From Armigeres subalbatus (taxonomy: Eukaryota; Arthropoda; Insecta; Diptera; Culicidae): DNA of 64,000 nucleotides. The notes beneath the pieces are model-generated. The model was given only the letters and a program-made list of their open reading frames with translations, was not told the DNA's origin and did no database searches. The position numbers were made by a program, and so were the translations under genes. The DNA lies in assembly GCF_024139115.2 (NCBI RefSeq), contig NC_085141.1, positions 69,419,481-69,483,480 of the forward strand, in the 5' to 3' direction. Positions 54,474 through 64,000 of the stretch are shown piece by piece. How positions within the stretch are numbered: the stretch's first letter is position 1; every line of letters begins with the position of its first letter.

Positions 54474-55047
54474 TAGCAGTTGCAAATTTAATGATTTTTG
54501 CGTTCGATATTTCACTAATATGCAACCATATATACCGTGAATTTCCTCCTGATTACATCCAAATAAATTATCATCAAATATGCAATTTGCAACCTCAACC
54601 AACTATAACCTAAAACCTATTCTTTGAATAATAGAAAAAAAATAACAAAGGATGTTAGAGATAATATTGTTCTAATGTCAATGACAAAATAGACAATACA
54701 ACCACAATACAGTATTCAAATTACAGAATTATTGCACTTCAATCTCCTAATCATACCAAAGTGTGAATATTGTCTATGACAGACAAGTAACTACACTCTG
54801 TATGATGATTCTGCTTTTATTAAATATGATAATAGTTGGTAGCATAGAATACCGCGCTGAAACAATATTGTCTTTCATGGGTACTGGGTAGTTAGTAAGA
54901 CTAGTAATCAACATTTAAACAACAATGTACATGATTTGTTGTCAGTTATACAACCATCATCCAGTTCGATGCAAGCAGTAGTGGTACGAAAACGAGTTCC
55001 GGCTGTGCGGATTTTTGCCGAGCTGCAGAAATAAAAACTAAGTGTGT

Positions 55048-55112
55048 AGGTCGAAATACGTATATGTAAAAGTAATATGATTTGGTGGAATTGAATGGAA
55101 TTGTACTAAACT
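55048..55112 (+). mobile_element. Penelope-like tail fragment in the loop of element X
   Basis: GTAGGTCGAAATACGTATAT and then tttggtggaattgaatgg match the minus strand of 4395-4445. The hammerhead-like 5' half is missing. Confidence 0.6.
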
Positions 55113-55423
55113 CAGCTTATTTGATGATAATTTATTTGGATGTAATCAGGAGGAAATTCACGGTATATATGCATATTAGTGAAATATCGAGCGCAAAAAT
55201 CATTAAATTTGTAACTGCTATAACTTTCGATTCCCTAGATGAAATATTTTGAAATTTTCATAGCAGACGTCTGGATATTATATCTTTCGAAAGGCGAGTT
55301 CAGAATGGATGGACTTTTTTTTAATTTTTTTAACTTTTCGTTAATAACCGTCACAGGCACACCGTGCACGGATTCCAAACCAGAAAGCGTTTTCAAGGTC
55401 GGTCCATTCAAAACGGAAGGCAC

Positions 55424-55490
55424 AACTGTCATTTTTATTATTCCACGCATGTTGTGACGCGGCAAAGCTGGAATAATAAATATGACAGTT
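55424..55490. repeat. 67-bp near-perfect hairpin
   Basis: AACTGTCATTTTTATTATTC and (reverse complement of the right half) AACTGTCATATTTATTATTC, then CCA, around a 20-odd-nt loop (cgcatgttgtgacgcggcaa). A related sequence is at 33042-33105. It could be a very small MITE or part of a larger repeat. I see no evidence that it is a microRNA. Confidence 0.6.
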
Positions 55491-55633
55491 GGATTCCGTG
55501 AAAATTGTCCTTAAGCTTCTTCGGCATAAAGCGACAGCGTATAGACGACTTCCTTTTCTATGAGATATCCAAACTAGGTTACTATTTCTAAGGCAAGTAA
55601 GTAAGCTGAATTGATTTTCAGAACTTTAAAACG

Positions 55634-56534
55634 GGTTAGGGACAAAAGGTCGAAAGACATAAGGTCGAAAGGTCAAAAGGTCGAAGGACAGAACGTCGAA
55701 AGACAAAAGGTCAAAAGACAAAAGGTCGAAGGAACAAATGGTCGAAAAGGACAAAAGGTCGAAACGGACAAAAGGTCGAAAGACAAAAGGTCGAACGGGA
55801 CAAAAGGTCGAAAGGGAAAAAAGTCGAAAGAAACAAAAGATTAATAAGATCAAAATTACACAATTTTTAACAATTAATTAAAATTCATTCAGTGAGTACA
55901 ACTAATAGATGGATGTTTGGGTTTTCTAAATATCACATCGATCTGTCAAAATGGCGCATACATTAAATACATCAATGTCCCATTTTGACAGATCGAAGTG
56001 ACATTTAGAAAACTTTGACATCCATCTATTATTTGCACTCATTAAATGCATTTTATTTAATTGTTAAAAATAGTGAAAAAAGGCATTTTTTTGGCCAACT
56101 GTATAGGACAACTCTGTCTCGCGCAATACAAGTTTTATTCATTTCCAAAATCAACAATCTGCTTTATCTCTAACAAAACTATCTAGACATTTATAATATT
56201 GTTTTATAGTAATTTCTCCTTCTTTGAAAATGGCTCATTCTTCAACTTTGATTAATGAGATGAGTGTGTTATTATTTCTGCTTGAAGTTAAATGCATAGC
56301 ACAAACGACGTTTTGTCCTTTTCGACCTTTTGTCTTTTTCGACCTTTTGTACCTTTCGACCTTTTGTCCTTTCGACCTTTTGTCCTTTCGACCTTCTGTC
56401 CCTTTCGACGTTTTGTCTTTTCGACCTTTTGTCCTTTCGACCTTTTGTCTTTTCGACCTTTTGTCTTTCGACCTTTTGTCTTTCGACTTTTTGTCCTTTC
56501 GACTTTATGTCTTTCGACCTTTTGTCATAGGTTC
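55634..56534. mobile_element. foldback element with minisatellite arms (GACAAAAGGTCGAAAG)n
   Basis: The left arm (55645-55845) is about 12 tandem copies of a 15-17 bp unit gacaaaaggtcgaaag. The right arm (56308-56527) is the same array inverted. The flanking 10-bp direct repeat CTTTAAAACG is present at 55624-55633 and 56535-56544. Arms of tandem repeats with a 9-10 bp target duplication are the hallmark of Foldback/MULE-type elements. A separate inverted-repeat element sits in the loop. No transposase is encoded. Confidence 0.82.
55858..56073. mobile_element. about 215-bp inverted-repeat MITE in the loop of the foldback element
   Basis: Arms aatttttaacaatta through tagatggatgt and gatctgtcaaaatg are inverted around about 55967 with moderate mismatches. 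It lies between the minisatellite arms. Its target duplication is not clear. Confidence 0.7.
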
Positions 56535-56764
56535 CTTTAAAACGAAGAACAATTCCGTCATTGTTCGATGAAAAAAATTTCCAACAATGCGTCACTGTGG
56601 GTCGTCTTCAGTTCAAAACAGAAAAACCTTGGTATGTGAGGAAGATAAAAAAGTATTTCGCATTCAGAACAGGTCCCTTCCTCGACACAGCTCTCTTCGA
56701 TACCCTATCTCTTATCATCATTCCGTAAAACAAAAATAGAGTTCGATATGGACCACACTCAAAC

Positions 56765-57036
56765 GGGGGTCTTTCTTAGTTAAATGCACGCATACTAAGC
56801 AACATTATGCTGAAGGTGGCTGGGTTCGATTCTTGGTCCGGTTGAGAAAATTTTCGAGTTGGAAATTTTTTCGACTTTTTTAGGCATGACGATATCACCG
56901 TGTTTCCCCATAACATGCGAATGCAAATTGGTGCCATGGCTAAATCTTAAAGTTAACTCTGGAAGTGCTCAATGTGCACTAAACCACGAGACAGCACTGT
57001 CCCAGTGAGGGATGTAAGGCCAACATAGAAAAAGAT
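56765..57036 (+). mobile_element. degenerate Feilai-like SINE
   Basis: Carries a B box GGGTTCGATTC (about 56821), gttggaaattttttcgac, aactctggaagtgctcaatg, then actgtcccagtgagggatgt and aaggccaa. The head with the A box is poorly preserved, and no triplet tail or target duplication is seen. It is older than the copy at 34420. Confidence 0.75.
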
Positions 57037-58002
57037 GAACCAAACTCCAGGCCTGGTATATCACATCCACACACCACAATGATTTGTTTGAGAATATGCG
57101 TTCCGGTTGCCTTTCTGGCCCCAGACCCGTACATATTGTCCTGTCTCGAGTCGTACGGTGAATTTCGTTAGCATTTGGAGTCCATTCTTGCTCGCAAAAT
57201 CCCCGCAAGGAGTGGCACAAAGACTGATTCACGAGGGACCGATGTGCACGATGTCTTTGGTGGTTGACCTGGTCGACAGGAGAGCAGACCCCAGAGGGTA
57301 AACACTGAACGTCACTCGATTCCTGGCACCACACCACATACGAGCTGTGGAATATGGAGACAGGCAATGAGGGCTGAGGTGAACTGTTATTGTGTTTTAT
57401 GCTTGTTCAAACTAATGTCAAGGATGTTTGATTTTTTTGGTAATTGTTCTTTACGGCTTTGCCCTGTTAGAAGGAAAACAGAGTATAAACGGTAAGAGTT
57501 ATGTTTAGAGAAAACGTGGAGACAATTAATATGTTAACATATTCAAATGCAATTAATCAATACGAACTATTATTTCCATCCGTTAGATTTGTGGAAATAA
57601 ATTAGAGATAACGTGACCGGCGTACAGTGGGATGGTTTTGAAAAAAGTGGGTCATTGGCATTATCGGCGAAACTTTTGATTGAAGACTTTTGATGTCTTC
57701 TGGAGCGTGTCTTTATTTTTAGAGCTTTTCATTTGAGGAGTAAGAAAACTGACTTAAAAGGGTGAACCCAAAAAATTTTCTTTTTATTTTGTTGCTAAAA
57801 TTATCAATATTTTATGAAAACATTGGGTAAAAATGATTATTACAAGTCACTTTGCAGAAGACATAAACTTTCTAAACTTTCTTTATAAAGCTAGTACCCT
57901 CTGAAAATTCATATTTTTGCTATAACTTCTTCATTTGTACATTTTTACAATGGTCTACAAAGTAGGTGCTTCGAAAGAACATTTTGTCGTAGAATATCCA
58001 GG
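57037..58002. other. unassigned, no gene seen
   Basis: Includes cagtgggatggttttgaaaa near 57625, which resembles dispersed mosquito repeats, but nothing nameable. No coding sequence is recognised. Confidence 0.45.
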
Positions 58003-58228
58003 CCTCGTTGGAGTTTTGCCGCTATCGCTCTTATCACTGATTGTAGACGATGGAGGTGTCACCTGCGAAAATAGACAGAATGTCGCTATCCGGAGGTTCT
58101 GGCATGTTGGAGGTAAAGAAATTAAGCACCAGGAGCCCCAGAATACCCTGGGGGACGCCTGCGACGATGTCGTGCGCATTGGAACTCGCTCCGTTGAATG
58201 AGACCCGGAATGTCCTTTACTTACTTAC

Positions 58229-61200
58229 TTATGGATCCTGTACACCTCCGGTGGTGCAAAGGGCCGACTTGAAAGATCTCCATCCTGAGCGTTGCCCGGC
58301 TATCGCCTTAACCTGTTGCCAGGTTAGATCTCGGTCGACTTCTTTTATTTCTTTATTGAGGCTTAGCCGCCATGAGCCTCTGGGTCTGCCTCTGCTGCGA
58401 TGTCCCGCTGGGTTCCAGTCTAATGCTTGTTTACAGATTTCGTTTCCGCCCCTACGTAGAGTGTGGCCGACCAAGCCCCACTTCCGATTCCGAATTTCTG
58501 TTGCTATCGGCCTCTGGTGACAACGACGATGGAGCCCGTTGTTTGAGATCCAGTTGTGAAGCCACCAGGCCCGAATTATATACCGCAGGCATCTGTTAAT
58601 GAACACCTGCAGCCGTTGAGTGTTCTCCACTGATACACACCATGTTTCGCTAGCGTATAACAGCACAGATTTCACGTTAGAGTTGAAATTTCGTATTTTG
58701 GTGCGTTCACTTATCTGCCTGTTTTTCCAAATATTTCTTAAACTCGCAAAGGCAGCCCTTGCTTTCTTGATCAGTGCGCCTATGTCGATCTTGGTACCGC
58801 CGTCTGACGCCATTTGGCTACCAAGATATTGGAAACTTTCAACATTCTCCACTGGTTGCCCGGCTAGGCTACTTTGAAACTGGGAGGAGTCACCGTGTTT
58901 ACATCCAACGATTTGGTTTTGTTGATGTTAATGACTAAACCTGCCGAAGAGGAGCGCTCGGCAAAGTCGTTGAGCCTACTCTGCATATCAGAGCGCCGTT
59001 GCGCAAGGAGTGCAACATCATCCGCCAATTCGAAGTCATTTAGGTGCTCCATGGTTATAGGCTGCCATAACAGCCCGCGGTTTGGTTCACGGTCAATCGC
59101 ACCTACCAGAATCTCGTCGATTACGATGAGGAACAGTAACGGTGATAGAATACATCCTTGCCTCACACCAGCTACGACCCGGATAGGGTCGGACAAGTCC
59201 CCATTGTACAGCACTCTACACGAGAAGGCCTCGCACTGTGCCTCGATGAGGCCGATGATTTTCTCAGGAACTCCCTTGCGTCTCAGAGCGCCCCACATAT
59301 TCTCGTGATTGAGACGGTCGAAAGCTTTTTCGTAGTCAATGAATACCAAGTAAAGGGACTCTTGGAATTCGTTGACCTGCTCCAGAATGATACGGAGCGT
59401 GACAATATGGTCCACACAGGATCTTCCGGCACGGAATCCGGCTTGCTGCCGCCGGAGAGTCGCATCGATCTTCTCCTGAATCCGGGCTAGGATAATTTTG
59501 CACAGAACTTTGAGAACGGTACACAGCAACATAATGCCTCGCCAGTTATCGCATAAAGTCAGGTCACCCTTTTTGGGCACCTTCACTAAAATACCTTGCA
59601 TCCAGTCGACCGGGAAAGTTGCGGTGTCCCAGATATTACGAAATAAACGATGCAGTAGTTGAGCGGATGTCATGGGGTCAGCTTTGAGCATCTCGGCTGA
59701 TATGCGGTCGACCCCTGGGGCTTTATTCGATTTCATGCTTTGGATGCCTGTTTGAATCTCTAGCAGTGATGGAGCTTCGGTATTGACGCGTGTTATACGT
59801 CGGATCCTAGGCAGATCATGCCGAGGTGGTGATGGCCTGGCTGGCACTTGAAAAAGTTGTTCGAAGTGCTCGAACCAGCGTTTCAGCTGGTCAGTTGGGT
59901 CGGTCAATAACTGACCATTCGAGTCTTTCACAGGCATCGTTGCATTCATCTTCGCCCCGCTTAAGCGGCGTGAGATTTCGTAGAGGAGGCGAATGTCCCC
60001 GGTTTCTGCGGCTCTCTCCTTCGTTGGCCTGAGAGTCTGCCCACGCTCGCTTGTCCCGTCGACATGAGCGTTTTACTTCCTTCTCAAGAGCCGCGTATCG
60101 TTGACGGGCCAAGACTTTGGCTCCTCTGGTTTTCGATCGCTCTATCGTGGCTTTGGCTTCTCTTCGCTCCTCTATCTTCCTCCAGGTCTCATCGGTGATC
60201 CATTATTTTCTCTGGGTGTGTAGTTCGCCCAGATTGTTCTCGCTGGTGGCGATGAAGGCATTCTTGATGGCGGTCCATTGGTCTTCCACGCTGCCACCTT
60301 CCGGAATATCTGCAGCACGCGTCTCCAGTTCTTCAACGAAGGACCGTTGCACCGTGGCATCTTCCAGTTGGCGTGTGTTGAATCGTCGTCCAACTCTTTC
60401 CTCCTGCCGACGAATCCGCGCAATGCGCAGGCGTATTTCGCCGATGAGGAGGCGATGATCAGACGCGATATCGGCACTACGTTTATTCCGTACATCAAGA
60501 AGGCTTCACCCAACCAGCGGATGACAGATTTTAATACAGTTCTGCATACGAACCTTACAGAAACTGTATATTAATTGGGCATATACAATTTTTGTAAGAT
60601 TTAAATACAATCGTTGTATTGAAATTATACAGATTTGTATTATTTTAATACAATTTCTGTTTAAAAACCTTTCAGATTTGTATATGCCACGTTTTTATAC
60701 AATAATTGTTAGATCAGTTTCTTGGGTGTTGGTTTCCATTTTCGGCTGATGCAGGTGTGGTCGATTTGACTTTCTGTAAAGCCGTCACGGGAGACTCACG
60801 TGACCTTGTGAACCGGTCGATGAGGGGAGAGCGATCCCCCGATCACCATGTCGTTATTACCACAAAATTCTGCGAACAGCTCTCCGTTTTCGCTCATTTC
60901 TCCGAGACCATGGTGTCCCATAATGCGCTCATGGTTCGAGTTGTCGGATCCGATCTTCGCATTGAAGTCGCCCAAACAGATCTTGATATCACCCTTCGGA
61001 ATTCTATCTACGACGGTATTGAGTTGACTGTAGAAGTTCTGTTTGTCTTGCAGATCGGCAGCATCGGTTGGCGCATAACATTGGATTATAGTAAGGTTTC
61101 GGACCCGTGTTCTAAATCTGGCAACGATTATCCTTTCACTTATAGGTTTCCACTTCATAAGCGCAGAGTGTGCCTAAGCGCTTAGTAGGAAGCCAACTCC

Positions 61201-61385
61201 GCGATGCCGGGGAGCGTGTTCACCTTGTAAACCAGAGAATAGCAGAACTTGTCCCTACGGCGTTCTGTGTTCTCCAAAGTTTGGTCAACGGACTTCACTC
61301 AGTCCCAGGATCTCAAGCTTCATGCGGCGTGCCTCATTGGCAAGTTGTGCCAATTTATCCTGCTGGGCTAGGGTTGAAATGTATC
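58229..61385 (-). pseudogene. LINE endonuclease-reverse transcriptase (copy 2, broken)
   Basis: The endonuclease begins near 61385 (LANEARRMKLEILGLSEVR) and continues through IICLGDFNAKIGSDN-type sequence. It is split by the MITE at about 60507-60728, then resumes. The RT block 59949-58864 is uninterrupted: KSNKAPGVDRISAEML, KKGDLTLCDNWRGIMLL, QAGFRAGRSCVDHIVTL, LVFIDYEKAFDRLNHENMW (motif A), GVRQGCILSPLLF and ELADDVALLAQ (catalytic ADD). A 4-bp duplication (TAGC) near 58866 shifts the frame. The C-terminal part (58852-58229) reads WGLVGHTLRRGGNEICKQAL. It is non-functional, but the RT core is well preserved. Confidence 0.88.
60507..60728. mobile_element. about 220-bp AT-rich MITE in the LINE endonuclease
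   Basis: Copy 1 reads straight through this point (near 8020). In copy 2 the LINE is interrupted between agaaggct and ggtttccattttcgg. The insert has short inverted ends CACCCAA/TTGGGTG and an AT-rich interior of repeated tacagatttgtat-like palindromic motifs. The target duplication is unclear. Confidence 0.72.
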
Positions 61386-62043
61386 ATGTTCCTATTCGTG
61401 TCCGTTGTTTCGCGTCAAGAGTCGTCGCCGTAAAATCAGTCCGTATTCTTTCATTATCGGATTCTCGAACAATTTGATGTTTCGGGAACAGTAGGTTGTT
61501 GGCCCAAGGTTCCCTATCCATCGGGATGGAGCTGCCATCTTAGGTATAGCTTCCGGGGAATAGCATTTCATACTCAGCCGCTGGATGCCAGAACAGACGC
61601 TGTTGGAGCCGCCCCTCCTTGGTGAACAGACGCTCGGTCAGTCGGGTCAAATTTGTTTAAAGTCCCACCCAACACCAGGAGTAGGCTAGTGCGCTTTGAG
61701 CGGCACACGGTCGCTTTGATAGGGCCTGCTTGGGGACACGTGCATCTTTTTTATAGTAGTTCAACAGAACCCACTGTCGAACCCCACCACATCATAGGCA
61801 GACCCCACAGGACGCACCCTCTCACTCTAGCTGATGTCAGAAGGACAACAGTGCCCAGACTGCACTACCAGCTAAGTACGCAACCCTTAGCTGGAGGTCA
61901 ATTGTCATCGGAAGACCCGTGGAAGCGTGAGTATTGGAACTTGCGAGGACCAGAGCTATGTTAGGTGCCCCTTCCCGGATGTCAACTCACCATTTCGCAG
62001 CCCCGGAATGTCCTTGCCGACAGATAATTGTTGATGATTTTAA

Positions 62044-63317
62044 CCTTCTGTCTGTGCTCAAAAAAACTTACGTTGTCTGTGCTCTGGGGTCAAATTGACC
62101 CCAAATTGAAATTGCTATAACTTTTTTAATGTTTGGCCAATTTTTGATTTATGGGGCTGTTTCGAAAGATAATTTAATCATCTTTCAGGTCGTTACCAAA
62201 GATTGACTATTGGTGGGCGGGTACATCGCGGGGAGGGGTTTTAGTGAACAAGGGTATAAAACGAGTGATTTTTCATGATTATTTTACTTATATCCGAAAA
62301 TCCTTTCCATTTTTAACTGCACCTTTTTTAAAAAGGTTATGCAGGAAGGCATGTGCTCTGGCATGAGGCGTTGATAAGTTTAGAACTCGGCCGCCAGGTG
62401 GTGGTATATTTGAATTCATTATTTTGGACTACTTAAGATATTCCGATATATAGAATTCTCCTCAGTGGAAGACGTACTCATTATATTGAGCACCGCTTTG
62501 TAGTGCTACACATCCTGAACAATGTTGCCGAATACAACTTGAGTGTAGGTACGAGGGATCTCAAGCTAAAGCAATATTTCATATATGCAAGAATATTGCA
62601 AGTACGCTAGCGCCGCCTATTTGTAAATGTCCTAATTATTTATTCCGTCACATGACAGTCCATTCCCACCAGACGAACTTTATTAAAGACGTCATCGTTA
62701 CAAATTGCAAATTTGTGCAATAAGAATATTTACAATGAGGAAAATTCCATATATCGGAATTACTTGAGTAGTCTAAATTAATGAATTCAAATATACCGCC
62801 ACCTAGCGAACAAGCTCTAAACTAATCAATACCTCATATCAAAGCACACGCCTTCCTGCATAACCTTTTTGAAAAGGTGCAGTTCAAAATGGGTAGGATT
62901 TTCAGATATAAGTAAAATAAGCATGAAAAATCACTGTTTTTGTACCCTTTTTAGGAAAAACCCTCCCCACGATGTACCCGCCCACCTATAGTCAATCTTT
63001 GGTAACGACCTGAAAGATGATTAAATTATCTTTCAAAATAGCCCCAAAAATCCAAAATTGGCCAAGCATTAAAAAAGTTATAGCAATTTCAATTTGGGGT
63101 CAATTTGACCCCAGAGCACAGACAACGTAAGTTTTTTGAAAAAAGTACACTGTAGCGCATATTTTCAAGATTTTTGAAGTGAATTTGCACCCAGGAGATA
63201 GATCTCGGCGAGTTTTACCAAACTACCAAAAATTAGGAGAATCGGTTGAAAATTAAAAAAATGGCAGCCACTCAAAGTGGCCTGGGGTCATATTGACCCC
63301 AGAGCACAGACAAAAGG
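62044..63317. mobile_element. 1,274-bp TTAA-flanked piggyBac-like non-autonomous foldback element
   Basis: TTAA lies at 62040-62043 and 63318-63321. The ends CCTTCTGTCTGTGCTC and (reverse complement) CCTTTTGTCTGTGCTC differ at one of 16 positions. TTAA with CCYT ends is the piggyBac signature. Inside is a second, longer inverted repeat of about 400 bp per arm (62060-62468 and about 62733-63138). The terminal block ctgtgctctggggtcaaat thus occurs three times. The Jockey sequence is continuous across a single TTAA when the element is removed. No transposase is encoded. Confidence 0.88.
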
Positions 63318-63597
63318 TTAACCAGGTAGCTGGGAAAATTGTCGTGTTGTAGCTTGTACACCAGGACATCATGCCATACATTGTCGAATGCCTTCTCGAC
63401 ATCGTCGTATATTCTAGAGACAGACTTGTTCCGTCTTAGGACGTTGGTAACTCGTGTTAGTTGGTGTACGGTTGATCGACCGCGTCGGAAACCAAACTGT
63501 TCCTCGAGCAAGATGTTGTGGTGTTCGACAGACTCAAGTAACCGGCTGTGAATCTCCTTTTCAAACAGCTTCGAAAACCCTTCCTTCCCAGGCTTCC

Positions 63598-63973
63598 GAT
63601 GGAGATGGGCAAAATGGATCACTTCGTTGAGCAGATCAGATCTGGGATCATTCAGTCTAATGACCCGGATCATTCATACTGATCGGTTCTTTGGATCAAA
63701 ACATAGAGAGAATGCAAAATGGTGAAACGGTTGTCATCCAGGACCATAATCTGACCCATACAGACAATAATTTCACCCCTCTCTCGCTCACACACACATA
63801 TATAACTTGTCTAGAGAACCTACAAAAAACTTTTTATTTTGCCATTTACTTACAAAAGGTTAGATAATTTGTTGATCTGGTGAAACGGATCTTTCAAAAA
63901 GAAAGCTTCAAATCATTCAATCACTTCAAAGGTCCAGATCATTTAAATGGTTCCGGATCTGAACGCCCATCTT
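63598..63973. mobile_element. about 375-bp MITE, ends AGATGGGC, in the Jockey relic
   Basis: AGATGGGC at the left and its reverse complement GCCCATCT at the right bound sequence foreign to Jockey. The Jockey sequence cttccg(g)at is present on both sides, an imperfect 8-9 bp duplication consistent with hAT-type insertion. Internal short motifs ggatca/tgatcc recur. There is no coding sequence. Confidence 0.72.
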
Positions 63974-64000
63974 TAGCTTCCGGATAGGGATGACTTTGGC

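Larger units (their letters stand above)
46178..55366. mobile_element. foldback element X, split by the LTR retroelement
   Basis: The outer ends are inverted: CACGGTGTGCCTGTGACGG at 46178-46196 and its reverse complement at 55348-55366. The left arm continues through cgcctttcgaaagatataat (to 46252), then resumes at 54188 after the LTR element. The right arm (about 55118-55366) carries the same sequence inverted and uninterrupted. Without insertions X is about 1.26 kb. Its loop (about 54596-55117) includes a Penelope tail fragment. No transposase is encoded, and the superfamily is unknown. Confidence 0.78.
58218..62001 (-). mobile_element. AP-endonuclease LINE, copy 2, inserted in the Jockey relic
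   Basis: A 14-bp target duplication CCCGGAATGTCCTT (58204-58217, 62002-62015) flanks it, and the Jockey sequence is continuous when it is removed. The 3' end on the minus strand is GGATCCATAAGTAAGTAAGT. The 5' end is GCTGCGAAATGGTGAG. This copy retains the 5' UTR and endonuclease N-terminus that copy 1 lacks, but it carries a 220-bp MITE in the endonuclease. Confidence 0.92.
58003..64000 (-). pseudogene. Jockey ORF2 relic, minus strand, broken by three insertions
   Basis: Jockey RT sequence is collinear on the minus strand in four blocks: 63974-64000, 63317-63597, 61999-62043 and 58003-58217. Visible motifs include EEQFGFRRGRSTVHQLTRV and DVEKAFDNVWHDVLVYKL. About 55 bp are deleted near 63566. 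The element at 18254-22549 provides the reference. It is truncated at 58003 and runs off the right edge. The interruptions are a MITE (63598-63973), a TTAA element (62044-63317) and LINE copy 2 (58218-62001). Confidence 0.88.

Noticed and set aside
55424..55490. Candidate microRNA precursor
   Set aside because: The stem is good, but the sequence is repeated elsewhere (33042-33105) and looks like a mobile inverted repeat. No evidence of processing can be read from DNA.

Overview
This window looks like intergenic or intronic DNA from an Aedes-type mosquito genome. The evidence is Feilai-like tRNA-derived SINEs, a dense mix of Jockey, RTE, R1-group and Penelope-like retroelements, many MITEs, and large minisatellite arrays. 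I found no host protein-coding gene, tRNA or rRNA that I can defend. Every recognisable protein is a retroelement or transposase protein, and all are damaged. The species assignment is an inference.

Layout. 0-4.7 kb: a 24-bp GC-rich satellite, a MITE-rich spacer, and the same satellite again in inverted, more diverged form. 4.4-7.3 kb: a Penelope-like tail and small TA-flanked MITEs. 7.6-11.4 kb: an AP-endonuclease LINE (copy 1, 12-bp target duplication) with a piece of Penelope-like element fused in frame to its RT. 11.7-15.8 kb: a unit flanked by a 24-bp direct repeat and made mostly of about 37 copies of a 95-bp repeat. 15.9-17.6 kb: two LINE relics. 18.25-22.55 kb: a full-length but frameshifted Jockey element with a perfect 16-bp target duplication. 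23.3-30.6 kb: sparse MITEs and long unassigned stretches. 30.9-33.0 kb: a hAT-like non-autonomous element filled with a 23-bp satellite. 33.5-36.7 kb: nested MITEs, a Feilai-like SINE with a 14-bp target duplication, and a 1.9-kb inverted-repeat element. 36.7-41.1 kb: mostly unique sequence plus a SINE. 41.2-43.9 kb: an internally deleted R1-group element. 44.9 kb: a mariner-type fragment.

46.2-55.4 kb is a nest: a foldback element interrupted by a non-autonomous LTR retroelement (5-bp target duplication, TG...CA LTRs, a 2.5-kb satellite as its interior). The 5' LTR of that element is itself interrupted by an RTE-clade LINE. Uninterrupted sister copies of both broken sequences lie inside the window, so the joins can be read directly. 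55.6-56.5 kb: a foldback element with minisatellite arms. 58.0-64.0 kb: a Jockey relic on the minus strand, broken by LINE copy 2, by a TTAA-flanked foldback element and by a further MITE.

The recurring theme is tandem-repeat arrays carried inside mobile elements. The arrays at 11.7-15.2, 31.7-32.9 and 51.1-53.6 kb each sit between the ends of a different kind of mobile element, and the arms at 55.6-56.5 kb are minisatellite too. That is the least ordinary thing here. No cellular pathway is encoded; the biology is retrotransposition, cut-and-paste transposition and array expansion.
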